In this document: in pieces, positions 1 to 11,900 of the stretch | Position numbering within the stretch: position 1 is the first letter of the stretch | Layout: the number at the start of each line of letters is the position of its first letter | NCBI RefSeq assembly: GCF_037975245.1 | Contig: NC_092561.1 | Span: 8,492,001 to 8,556,000 of the forward strand | Direction of reading: 5' to 3' | Origin: Apostichopus japonicus | Taxonomy: Eukaryota; Echinodermata; Holothuroidea; Aspidochirotida; Stichopodidae | DNA length: 64,000 bases | Translations under genes and position numbers: made by a program | The notes under the pieces: model-generated | Databases searched by the model: none | What the model was told of the DNA's origin: nothing | What the model saw: the letters and a program-made list of their open reading frames with translations, nothing else

Positions 1-144
1 AACTTTTAAGGTGTTAGAATGGTGACGATGTTGACTCTGTTATAAACAACGACATCCTTAGTTGTCATGTTGAGGAGTTCAATATTTTAGAGTCGGCATT
101 TTGATAAAACCCTCCATTATTATTGCTATTTATCTTCCTTTCAG

Positions 145-314
145 TCTACTCGTCACCGGTCGACATGATGAAGATGCCAGGCATGTCGCACTCCCAAGGA
201 GGAGACCAGCAGCGTCAGGTCAACTTCATGGGAAACCAGATCGGTCTCACAAATAATCGGGTGAACCAGATGTCATCAAATTTGCAGGGTATGGGCCACT
301 CGTTCTTCAGCTGA
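145..314 (+). CDS. 3' terminal coding exon of an unrecognised Met/Gln/Ser-rich protein (partial)
   Basis: A pyrimidine-rich acceptor (tatcttcctttcag) ends at 144 and an open frame runs from there to a TGA at 312-314. The exon encodes about 56 residues, beginning VYSSPVDMMKMPGMSHSQGG and ending QGMGHSFFS. The composition (Met, Gln, Ser, Gly, Asn) resembles the disordered C-terminal tails of transcriptional co-regulators, but I do not recognise the family and assign no function. Upstream exons lie outside the window. The clean splice site, the balanced composition and the following long AT-rich stretch like a 3' UTR support a real exon; the first ATG in frame is internal, not a start. Confidence 0.6.
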
Positions 315-2921
315 GGCGGTGACCTTTAACTAACAATGGGAATGGAGACTTGTTTCTACCCACTGAGAGAGTGACCAGCTATATCGTCGAGGTCGTCATG
401 TTTCCCGGGAGCAGCAGCGAGACACGTTTGAAAGTAAAGAATGATGACGTGTCTGTGTGGATTGTGCTAACAGTTTTACAAAGTGCTGGAAAAATGTGTG
501 TGTACTATATATCCTAATGGTCAATAATGTTTTATCCCCAAAGTTGTAACAATTGGTTTCACAGCAGCCTTGAGAAGCAGTGAATCACATGTGGATTAGA
601 ATGTGACAAGTGTTTTCATCATTCTGTAGATATGGAACCGTTTGGGGAGTCATTATTTTCAAGTAGTTTATAGTTCACGATATGTATATGTGTGTGTGGG
701 AGGTTGGAGGGGAGTGGGGAAGCGGGTGGGCGTGGGGCAGGAATTACAAGTCAAGAGGTCCTGCAGTGATTGTAATCTTGTACAGAAATCTTACTTGGGT
801 CTTATCCAAAGATCAGATCTAAGTTTGAGCACTAGATGACATAGGTTTCTTCACGGTTTTTAAGGTCAGACTTAGGTCAATAAAGGTCCAAAGCTAGAAA
901 GAGATTAAAATCATAACAATTCCCATCAAGAGTCACACTCTTGAGAACCACATCATACTCCAGTTTTTTACTGCATATGTGTCTGTCAGTTGTCTTTTGT
1001 CCGTGGTTGTCTGTAGTCAAATGGTGTCGTGTTTGAAATGCTTTCGTGGTAAAAATCTTTTAACTCTTAAAAAATGTGGACTAAAATGAATAAGGGAATA
1101 TTTATCAACTTTGTTGTAACAATTCACTGTATGTTTTTTTTTCCTTTTTTTTCTGTCAGTTATATGGTTTTGCAAGTGTTTAGTGACTTTCATTTCTCAA
1201 CAGTTTTTTTTTTTTTTCAGAGAAAGTATTAGGAACGGTGTACTAGTAGATTCAGAGCGTGTGAAAAGGGTTTTTGTTGATTTTTTTTGTGATTGATCAA
1301 AGACCACTTGTGAGTGAATCAACTTGGAAATTACATTCAGTAATAATATTTCAAACAGATCAGAGTCCCTGTCACTTGAATCCCATGATAGTGGTTGCTT
1401 GTTCACTTTCATTTTCGTGATATCATGTTGTGACACTACCTTGTGCTGTTAGTACTAAACGGTTCTGCGTAAAACAACGTCGATGTTGATGTAGGTATAT
1501 GTTAAGTATCATGTTGAACTTCAATCTTGTGACACCACACTCGACTGAGGTGTTGCACATAAAAACATAGAAAAGATTTCGTAAAATATCGAAGAACACA
1601 AAACCACCCATGTTTAACGAAAAATGGTGTACAAATACCTAGTTACAAGCAGCTGTATGATAGCGTTTACCCACGTAGGTCTCTCAGTCACCATGTATCA
1701 CATATGTTATAACTTAAAACGTCATTGGTATTGGCCCCCACATTTAAGCATGTGGAGACAAAATTACTAGAAATTTTCAACAGTATTTGCTCAGAATCTC
1801 CATATGTTATTTCCAGATGTTATAGGAGGGATCAATTACAGAATTATATTTCTGAATAATTTGAAATGCTTCGAGGGTGACAATAAGTGCTTGATGAATT
1901 TTGAGCATTAGTGTGACCATTATTTGAGTTATCTAGCATAATTGGTGATATTACTGATGGCCTTTTTATGTCCAATGGTTGAAGTGACAGTAACAAACCA
2001 TGCCAAACCATGCAGCTTATTTGTTTTTGATAGGAGGCTCTTACAGACCAGAAGTTAATCAACCCCATGCGTACCATGTGTTTGTGCCAAATACAATGAG
2101 AGTCTTGTGAATTTGGTACTTAATGTCGGTACCAACCCTGTATGTGAATTTGTATGAACTATGAATGCTTATGTGTAGGATTTCAGCACAAATTATAATA
2201 ACTAGTCATTGTTTGCTATAAATGGATATACCAGGCTTGTAAATAACAGCTCACTGCACTTAGCTGTATCTTGTACATACCATTGTCTAAAATTAAAGGC
2301 CATGAAGACAAAAGTTATTAAGTTATTAACAAAACACAATGCTTGCATGTTCCCCTAATACTATGACTAGCAGCACAATCAGTGTTAACCAATCGTTTTC
2401 AATGTAATGTGTCACATGTTCACGACGATTTTAACAGCATGCTGAAAGAGAAATGTTAAAAAGAGATGAACATATTTTGTTTTGAGAATTTTACAAAGCT
2501 CAATATTTTTCTTCAGCGGATTGACTTTTAAGTTATGGAGTTGCGGTTGTTTACAATTTGAATACTAGCCATCTCTAGATTGCAATGGACATGAATTTTG
2601 AGACTGACAAACTTCTGTCTGCATAGTGGAAAGGATAATACAAGTTCCACAATCTAGTCACAAATCTTTGTACGAGGGTATGGTTATAGTAATTAAAGCT
2701 GTTTAAATGCCTTCTCTACGTTAAAGAGAGGTGACATATTCTGTGCCGTCTTGCATTGTCAATTTCAAAAGTCATCCATATTGTAGATCACCATATTGTA
2801 GCAAATGTTAGACTGCAAAAAAGTTGTCAATAGTACTGGTTTTTCAGAGGAGCTGACCATCCAAATCAATACTATAGTGTGCAATTTATAGATTACTGTT
2901 TCGGTGAGGTTAACATATTAA
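315..2921. other. 3' UTR and flanking sequence of the first gene
   Basis: No coding region seen. The first AATAAA downstream of the stop is at 879-884; a further AATAAA lies at 3657-3662, so the 3' UTR may be anywhere from about 0.6 to 3.4 kb. Several short AT-rich open frames have no family resemblance or splice context. Confidence 0.4.
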
Positions 2922-3279
2922 TTAAAGGCATTGAAGACTTGCCCCAAACCGCATGCTGAAAAAGTTAACTTTCCGTTGCTTGCAAGTGAAGTTTTCTGCT
3001 TGTCGCTACAAAATGCACACAGTAATGAAACGTGATACCTTGTTATCTTTAATCTAGACCTGAGATGTCCATCACTGCTATGTACACTGTGTTGTGGGTA
3101 TTGATCGTAGCTGTATGTATTGACTGTACACTAGTGTCTAAGAACCGACGGTAGCAAGCTGTGTGTGTATTTTCTGGGACCGATGGTGATGTCTAACACT
3201 TCTGTTACACCTCATTCAAAACTAGGTCAGATTAACAGCATGAGACGTTTCTTTGTGTGTGAGTCTTCACACCCTTTAA
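2922..3279 (+). mobile_element. TTAA-bounded MITE, copy 1
   Basis: It begins TTAAAGGCATTGAAGACT and ends GAGTCTTCACACCCTTTAA, so the ends are imperfect inverted repeats bounded by TTAA on both sides. No coding capacity. Four more copies are in this window (10083-10448, 41350-41731, 52600-52967, 61096-61401). A TTAA target is used by piggyBac and Kolobok transposons; the AGG terminus fits Kolobok somewhat better, but superfamily is inferred. Confidence 0.85.
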
Positions 3280-4267
3280 GCTTTGAGAGGTGACCGTAAA
3301 TTGCATCCTCAACGTTTTAGCATAGTAATTGACCTTTATTTCACCTTTACAGGATATTTGCTGGCAATTATTTACTGATGACCGTGTGTTGGCTGCAGAC
3401 ATGCTGCCATGGTTTTAAAGGTCAAAGGGCATCTAATCGTCAGAGTGGGTTGGTTTCTCAAGAATACCTTTTTATAGCGAGTGGTATCTGTACAGATATG
3501 AATTATCGATGGTGCTCGTGAACTATGGTTTATTAATCTTCTCATCTGTATGGGGTTAACATTGAGCCAGTTAAATTCACCTTTTTCGTACACATTTTGT
3601 GCACAAGTTTTGATAGCACCAGCAAGATTGTTAATTCACTTTCACATGAGTGTTACAATAAACATGATTTTATAATTAATTTTTTGCATTTGGAATCTGT
3701 ATCAATGTGTACCACTTTGAGAGAAAATAATTCTTGTTGGCAAGAAAACTTGTAGAACCAACATGTCTCTTCTGTGGCACATTATTGGGGAAGGGGTTGG
3801 AGGAGGGGAAAGGAGAGGATCTTGATGATAGTGAATTGCCACTGGATTCCTATTAATCTACCTCTCGAGGCCAAAAATGTAAAAAAAGGAACTCAGTTAT
3901 TTCTTACTTAATAAATGGGTATTAACTCTGGGCTCAAGAAGTGCTTTCACACCCCCTACCCTCTCGTCGGAACCCATACGTAATTACTTTGTCCCCCTTC
4001 GTAAAAATGAATAAAAATAAAGGAGCACTGAAGACATAAATGATGACTACAAAGATTCAAATTGAAAATGTTTAAGGCAGTGCTAAAAGAAATTCACGGG
4101 TGGTTTAATTGTCCAACTTATTCTACGATAAAGAGGACTAAAACTACTCCTGAGACTAAAAGACTGAGATAAGACAATCTTGGACAGTTTTTGGCAAATA
4201 TTTAGCAAGTTAAAAAATTGCTATAACTTATGAAAAGTACTTTTCTGGTGGCTCTGACTGAATAATA
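3280..4267. other. Intergenic, no gene seen
   Basis: AT-rich sequence without a supported coding region or clear repeat; contains one AATAAA at 3657-3662 that could end the upstream gene's transcript. Confidence 0.4.
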
Positions 4268-4548
4268 ATCATCAAGCAGTTATTTCTATAACACTTAAGC
4301 CGACCACTTATGCAAGAGAAGAATGGATTACGACTTTCACGTCGGGTGGCTTCCAATTCAACATTTTAACTCAAATTTGGAACCTTATCAAATGATAAAG
4401 TCACTTCAGATGGGCAAACCGTAGATTGCTCTTGGATGAAAACCCACCTTACCATGACCTGGCCGGGGATCGAACCCCGAAACTCCCGATTGCTAAGCGT
4501 CATCGATTCAAATGCCACCGCCTTTATCCACTCGACCACAGCACTTGT
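4268..4548 (-). mobile_element. tRNA-derived SINE (Leu/Ser-like head)
   Basis: Read on the minus strand, the element starts near 4548 with a tRNA-like head: an A-box-like TGGTCGAGTGG, then a B box GGTTCGATCCC near 4462-4472. The body contains a segment that recurs at 34620-34745 (the GAAG-CACCCGAC-TG region), and the tail runs into an ATT-rich stretch near 4268. The 3' CCA and matched acceptor stem of a working tRNA are absent, so I call a SINE and not a tRNA gene. Confidence 0.75.
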
Positions 4549-6298
4549 ATTATCTCCACATTATTTTAAAACGTCAAGAATTGTTCAATTAGTCAATTCA
4601 ATGTCTTGATGAAAAAAACATTCTTTTGAGGGTGGCAGCAAGTTGTTTGTTGAACTTGGAACATGGGTGACCAGTATTTTGTAATATTATATCGGGACTC
4701 GCGAGAGAGATGTACTGGGGTTATCTTTATGCCGTATTTTATGCCTCTTCAGGAGACGTCTCGAACGGAAGATAGAAGAAAACAATGAGTTCTCAGAAAA
4801 ACAATTTGACAAGATAGGATTTGATTAGTGATTCGGTATAATTTCTTCTCTGTCGATTCTCTTCTCTGATAAAATTACAATGATCTGACTCCGTCAATTA
4901 CATACTCAAAGGAGTGACAAAGTGACGAACTTGCAGGACCCATGCCGCATTTTATAGATTTCTCTACCGAAAATCACACTGCACATAGTCTGAAGGCAGC
5001 CAAAAACCTGCTCATCCTGTATTAACTTAACGATAAAAAATCAGTGTGTTGGCACTGATCTGCCCTGATTGGTTGGGAGTTTGGAAGTCCACCCCTTTTT
5101 AAGGAAACTTCCATACCACGTGAGAAGAGCCTTCTCGAATGTTCTACAGACACATCGGATCTATTTTGGGAAAAGGCCCTGTAACATGATTCAATAAGAT
5201 AGTTAAAACTTCTTGTGGGAAAACTGAAACCTCGACCTAGATAAATATGTAAAGGGCCTGTACTGTCTCTCAATGGAGTTTTTCGGGAACATCAAAGAGG
5301 CAGTATTACTATTTCATAACAATTTCCACTTTCTAGCATATATCTGTGGTCAATACTGATGACCTTTAAAGGTATGCTGTTGGCCCCAAATATGCTAGAT
5401 ATTTAAATATGGTCACCTTTGGGCAAAATTCTTAAACTGAATTTATTACAACCTTAGTGAAATTTTCCTCACTGGGACATTCAGTCCTTTTGCGTGTTCC
5501 TTAAAAATGTCTGAGAACAATTTGGAGAGTATAAAGACCTCCGGGAAAGTACTTTTTGAAAACTTCTAGCAATTATAGCATGCTTTAATTTGGGGCCTAT
5601 ACCATTACTGACTACCTTTAACAGATGAAGTATGATCACACATTGCATGACTTGTTCTCTACAGGAATATGGAACTATTGAGAACTGCAATTACAAATGG
5701 TTTAATAACTCGAGCATCTCAGAGTACAATAATGAACTTTAGCATAAAACAACCTTGTTGGGTCATTAGGCCTACAGTAACTTACTTGTCACATTGTAAC
5801 ACCTGCAAAACACTTGAAAGTAACATCATGGATTTTTAGGCTACTCATGTTAAAATTTCAAGAGGCATTTTACTGCCACAATCAAAATCATTTCACCTGC
5901 ATTAGACATCTTGTCGTCCAACTCTAAAATTGCTTGAAGTCTGAAAATTGCTTGAAGGGTGCAAAAACTAGTGCAAGATACTTTTTAAAACTTTTTTAAT
6001 ATGACACAACAGGCAGCTATGACAAACTTGGACACAAAAATTCACTTTCTTTGTCAAAACAAATACTGTAAGAATTTTGTAGGAAAATTGTTATAACTAG
6101 CCTAGCACCATGCATACAAGAATCAAGACAGCTTTTCATTGTAATCACTTGCAAATGAAAGCATGTGTTTTTGGCAAGACCAACCCCATCACAACTTGAG
6201 TTATTTGTGTGAAGATGGTGGGACTGGAACACAGTAATGTAATTTCAGCACTGAGACCCAACAGGTTGCTTTAACTTTTTCCAACTGAAGTTTCTTAA
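4549..6298. other. Intergenic / 3' flank of the thioesterase gene
   Basis: No supported gene. The part just below 6299 is the 3' UTR side of the minus-strand thioesterase; a weak ATTAAA signal on that strand lies around 5995-6000. Confidence 0.4.
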
Positions 6299-6922
6299 TC
6301 AAGAGATATTTTCTAGCCCCTTTCTCATGGCATCGGGCAAGGCACAAGATGCGTTAGTTTCGGGATTCACGAAAACATGCACACAGTGGCCCACTGCCGA
6401 GGCTGTTGGGTTGAAATTCTTCAAATTTGTCGCTTGAAAATTCAACTCCCCTATAACACCCACATCACTCAGGGTTTCACTTTTGCTGTTTTCAGCATTT
6501 TGCTCGCCAAAGATTGCTACCTGATACGTAACACTAGATCGGCCCAACTGTGATACTTTCAAGCCGGCTAGAACCCTCTCTGGAAAACTTAGTGGCTTTC
6601 GGAATGAGCAGCCAGTGTCCACCATATAACCTACAAAGTCTGAAAGCTTAATATCTGTTTCAAGTCCGCAACATTTGATGAGGTAGTGATTAATGACCGT
6701 GTCGAAGTATGAGTAATACACAACGTTATTGACGTGGCCATATTGGTCATTGTCTGACCATCTGGTTTGAATCGGAAGAAAGTACTTATAGGTTGATCTT
6801 TCCCAAGCTGATGGCTCCTTCGAGTATGATGTTGAGGTTCCCACAGATTTGACTGCTTGCTTATGTGTAGAGGCACGTCGAAGGGCAAGGAAGCGTTTAA
6901 AAATCTGGCTTCTGGCAGCCAT
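6299..6922 (-). CDS. Hotdog-fold acyl-CoA thioesterase (4HBT/YbgC-like), probably mitochondrial
   Basis: A 207-residue single-exon frame. Residues 45-70 carry the 4HBT signature R-x2-D-x-D-x2-GHVNN-x2-Y, with D57/D59 and G62-H63-V64-N65-N66; this Asp region holds the catalytic acid in bacterial FcbC/YbgC-type thioesterases, which hydrolyse acyl-CoA. Residues 1-35 have many Arg, Lys and Ser and no acidic residue, like a mitochondrial presequence. The second hotdog half (residues 85-150, with S-x-RKPL and a V-x2-LGRSSV segment) is present, so the domain looks whole. A splice acceptor (tttttag) abuts position 6928 on the minus strand; a strong donor ATGCAG/gtgaga ends an upstream exon at 7503. 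Joining the two puts ATG (7506-7508) in frame, giving an alternative start that adds MQEN. The physiological substrate cannot be read from sequence. Confidence 0.85.
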   Translation of the reverse strand: MAARSQIFKRFLALRRASTHKQAVKSVGTSTSYSKEPSAWERSTYKYFLPIQTRWSDNDQYGHVNNVVYYSYFDTVINHYLIKCCGLETDIKLSDFVGYMVDTGCSFRKPLSFPERVLAGLKVSQLGRSSVTYQVAIFGEQNAENSKSETLSDVGVIGELNFQATNLKNFNPTASAVGHCVHVFVNPETNASCALPDAMRKGLENIS

Positions 6923-8930
6923 ATTCTCCTAAAAACATGTATAAATAAAGCAGAGTGTAAGAAATCAAAGTAATAGAAAATGTTGTATTGTTTCAGAGCT
7001 TACTTTACAGATCGGCCTATATAACATATTACACTTTTCAGTGTACATATCCACTGAAAATACTGGTGTAATTATAAACCCTGAATGTTAGGCATTAAAA
7101 GAATATATTTTATTTTATATTAGGTGATCTAATAAACAAATTTACTAAGTAGGTCCAAACAGGCTGCAATGAATAGAGCAACATTGTTTTATAGACTAAA
7201 TGACATGATTACTCAAGTGCACTGAAGGCCAAGGATTAATTAATTCCCCTAGCCTAGGCCTAACAATACTTACTTTAAAATTTACTTAAATAAAAATCTA
7301 GATCATTGCATTAATATTTAAAGATCAATGACATGCACAAATGGAATGAAAAACTTGGCCTTACAAATTCAACATCAGGTATACTGAGGTAGACCTAACA
7401 TAGGCCTAGCCTAGGTCAGTTCAGTACCCGTTTCTGCATAAGTAGGTCTACTATTAATAACTTGTTACTGCTGCTAGTGCTAGCCAAAGTACAGTATCTC
7501 ACCTGCATCACGGTACAACCAATGGCCGCAGAACCTCATAAAGGCTATGCCTATGCTATGACATAGGCCAGTTCTTGAGTTATTGTTTTAAATTAATAGG
7601 ACTGCAATCTATGTATATGCCGATGGTACCACTATCCGACATTTCTTTCCTACCGACTGTACATGTCCAGTAACAATCACTAACTGTCAGTTGCTTCAAT
7701 ACTTAGGCTAGTGGTTGGGATTCACCAGGGAACAGCTTTTTTAGACACTGGAACGTACGTTTGTTTACCTGACAGTCAGAGTCCATATAGGCCAAATCCA
7801 AGCTAATGTAATCCCCCTCCCTTCCCCCTTCCTTCCACTTCCCTCCCCCATCATTGGTATACTCGAAAATAGCGTCCTGAGAAAATTGGTCCAAACCATA
7901 GAAATTTCTATGGTCCAAACACAATCAAGAATCAACCACAGAATCCAACAAGCGGTTGGCCCTAGACTACACAGCAAATGCTGTCTTTCTTTCTATCCAT
8001 TCAACTGAACAACAACAGTAAACACTGGTAAGTCAAGCAGACTACTATCACAGCGTCTGCATTCCGATCTGGTAATAATATTAGCGACGTACAGGGACCA
8101 ATAGAATTCGAACTTACTTTGTATCCTTTACATGGAGACTGTTATTTTGCGATCATTCGCAGTTGGCTTTGTAAAATGTGTGTGATGTTGATTGCAACAT
8201 TTTGTGACTACTGCTTATCTAATAAGCGTATAGGCATCATGTTACGTTTTCTGGAATAGGTTATCTACTGTAGTACTAGGACAGTAACTGTGGAAACTTA
8301 CTATCGATGGTTGTTGTGATTTTGTATTACAGACATAGGCTATGCTCTCATACATGAGCCGCGCCAGGACTAGTTCCACGAAAGTTTACACCCCAAGCCA
8401 TGCATGTTTGCGCCTCTGCCTATCCTGTCTATGTTAGGACTGTGCTACCAGCAGTTAGAAATGTTCTTCCTGGCAGCCGGGCAAATATGTACTAACGCAT
8501 GCACTATTCGTCAATAGTTCATGCCGTAACTATTGTGAATACATAGAATGTTTTACACACAAGTGCTGAGTACACAATTGACAGGCTGCAGTCACTACCT
8601 TAGGGGTATAACTAACAAAAGACATAATTCTAAATGTCCTTGCAATATTTGCCAAGTGGCTATTTATTGTGATGCAATAATTTGTGGTGATGTGAAAATC
8701 GACTCACCCCCTTTACTCTCTATGAGTTTGTGCCAACTTAAGATATGTAGGCTTGCCTAAAGGTAGGCTAGGCCTCCAGTATTTGCATACAATTTGGAGT
8801 CAAATCTGACCCAACTTAGAATAAGCCTTCTCCAGTCATACCCATAATTTCATCCATATTTGTTTGTATTTACTATTTTTGCAGATTTATGAAGTCGTGT
8901 TTCCAGTTATAACTCCCAGATGAGGTGACG
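6923..8930. promoter_or_regulatory. Head-to-head intergenic region between the thioesterase and TMEM138
   Basis: The two genes diverge from this 2-kb interval. On the minus strand a likely first exon of the thioesterase ends at 7503 with a consensus donor, and an inverted CCAAT (ATTGG on the minus strand) lies about 15 bases upstream. On the plus strand a TTTTTGCAG acceptor at about 8875-8883 precedes the TMEM138 start codon, suggesting a spliced 5' UTR. No TATA box stands out. Promoter function is inferred from gene arrangement alone. Confidence 0.4.
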
Positions 8931-11900
8931 ATGCTTCAGGTGGCCCAGTATCGTGGAGTGCTTTATCTACAGTACCTGCTTCTTGTTTTGGATCTATTCA
9001 TTAATGCATTTGTTGACCTCCTGAGGTTCAGTAATGTCATTCAGCTTGTGTTGTTTATGTAAGTAAGATATATACAGTACATCAACTTCTGAGGTTTTGT
9101 CCATATTCTAATCTCAGTTCTAAAGAGATCGACTTGAACAGGGATATAAACCACGATCATTTTTCTAAGTCCATGTAATTTGACAGCTTCTGTTGTAGGA
9201 TATAGAGCAAGGGTGGGCAACCTTTTTGAAGGCATGGGCCAGATATAAGGAGTGAAAAATTGACTGGGCTGCAACTAACCAATGACCTGCTGTTGATTTC
9301 AAACCTTTGATTCCGACTTTCAAGCAATAGGTGTGTGTACTTAATCTGTATTCACAAAAACATAATGTCTATACAGTAGTTGATAATTAATGGGGATAAT
9401 AGGCCTACCTGACAGCATCATTAGTGCTGACAAATTCTTAGCAGCTAACACATTTCTATTGTGATGATGTAAAATAGATTGATTTTTTTTCTTGTTCTTG
9501 AGACATCTCACGGGCCGCAAAAAAAAATCACTGGCGGGCTGCATGTGGCCCGCGGGCCATAGGTTACCCACCCCTGATATAGAGGGTTCAATATCTTTTA
9601 TATTTATAGAGGCACAGATTTAGTTTGGTAAAACCTTTTGCAAATTTATGTGGCATCGTATCTGTTAATGCAATGAATGAAATCGGACACAATGACCAGA
9701 CATAGCGAAACCTATGTTAATGGCTTGCATTATGATGCATTTCTTGTTCCATTATTTTTCTGCAAAGAGATATGTATAATATAATATAGAATAATACTAT
9801 GGGAAAAAGGAAGAGGAGAGGTGGGGGATGCTCATTTCATTTGAAAAATGATTCCACGTAAGAACCTGCAATTTATGTATTTCTCTATAGAGTTCAGGAT
9901 GTCTGCCTCATCTTTGCCACAATCGTCGTCTTCCTCATGTTCTTCAATACGTACGTCTTTCAAGCCGGGCTCGTAGGATACTTGGTGAAAAAATTCAGGT
10001 TCACGGTGCTTATCCTGTTTGTATACTTTGCCATGTGCATCTCCCTTCACATATGGACCATGGTAAGAACATGTGATTTACTTTAAAGGCATTGAAGACT
10101 CGCACCAAACCGTGTGCCGCCCTCTGAAAAGAAGTTAATTTTCCGTTGCTTGCAAGTGAAATTATCTTATTGTCGCTACAAAATGCAGACAGTAATGAAA
10201 CGTGATACCTTGTTGTCCTTTATCTAGACCTTAGATGTCCACGCTGCTATGTACACTGTGTTGTGGGTATTGACCGTAGCTGCATGTATTGACTGTACAC
10301 TAGTGTCTAATTACCGACGGCAGCAAGCTGTGTGTGTATTTTCTGGGATCGATGGTGGTGTCTAACACTTCTGTTACACCTCATTCGAAACTAGGTCAGT
10401 TTGCCGGCATCAGACGTTTCTTTGTGCGCAAGTCTTCACTCCCTTTAATTGATTGTAATACTGTACATACATTTTTGTTTTCCTGCTCGTTTAAGATTTT
10501 GCAAGTGAAGTTTGGAAATCTCACTGTGAGACGATACATAAAACTGTGCATCTCATGGTCACCCTTTGAGAGTTGCCAGGGTATGCAACTCACCCATATA
10601 TATACCTCTGGGAATTCAAACTTCATGGTACAACAGAAGGTCCTACTGTACTTCCTGGTGATCTGATTGACAAGTAATCCATTACGATGTAGAATTCTGA
10701 AACAACTTTATCCAAGTTAATTTCTTTAAGACACAAAACCCACTTGTTCACGTCAAAGGTTTTGTAAATGCTTCTTCAAGATGTGCAAAATTATTATTAC
10801 TACAAAAATTCTGCACCCCCCCCCCCTCAAAAAAAATGCTATTATCTATCTATTAATGAGTCAAGTACATCCAAGTGTCCCATCTTTCCTATCTTACCTT
10901 CATGTTACTTTGTTTGATTACTTCATATAATGATGAATAATTTTTGGGATGTACAGCATTCACTGGAAATTCTAACCAATACATTTTTATCCGTTGTTAA
11001 CTTCTCACTGTGAATGTCTGCTGCCACTTTGAAGAGAGCATTTCAATGAATACAGACTAAAGTTAAATCTGCAACTTCTCTTCTGTTTTGTTTTGTTCAA
11101 CAGACATTACGATGGGATAAACCAGATACAACATACATATGGAATCGTGGCTACATAGCCCTCTATGTCCTACAGAGAGTGGGTATGTATCATTTGTTGC
11201 CTAGATACAATAATTTCCCCATCAATCAATCAATCAGAAGACAATTATATAGCGCCAAAATCAACAGAAATTGTTTAAAGGCACTAACATAGCGTGTACA
11301 ACTTAGCCTTGGTCATTGGTAACTTGTCACACCTACACACCAAAGTGTGTGCAATTCAATCAATCTCTCCTGGGGCACCACAGATAAAGCTCCTTGCCCA
11401 AGGACACATTGCAATGATCTGGCTAGGGCTCAAACCTGTTATCCTTAGATCACCAGTCCACTGCCTTAACTACTTGACCACAATGCCCCCTAGATTTAGG
11501 GCTGTATATAGCTCAGTAAGTACATATGGTATTAATTAACTCTGGTAAAAAGTTTGCCTGGTATTTTTGTGGCTTTTCAGATATTAGCTTTTTTCTTAGC
11601 TTGCTTCTGTTTGGTTGCGATGCTGTGGTATCCATCAGAACCTAAGCAGTCAAGTTTAATAGCGTATGTGGGTGTGTGAGTATGTGAAGCCTTAGCTTGT
11701 AAACACGGTATCTGAAGAAGGAAATATATATGCGATTGATGACATACTTGGTATGTATATTGGTCATGGTCAGTAGATCATCCCAATTGTTTATGGTGGG
11801 CTGTCATGCATATTAATGAGCGGGCAGAGCTCAACGTTAAATTCATAAGACGTCAATATCTCCTCAACTAAATGGCCGATTTTCTTCAAAGTTCATTTCA

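Noticed and set aside
4454-4548. Possible tRNA genes at 4.5, 11.4, 33.6, 43.6, 48.5 and 49.7 kb
   Set aside because: All have A and B boxes but lack a matched acceptor stem and continue into SINE bodies with simple-repeat or LINE-type tails.
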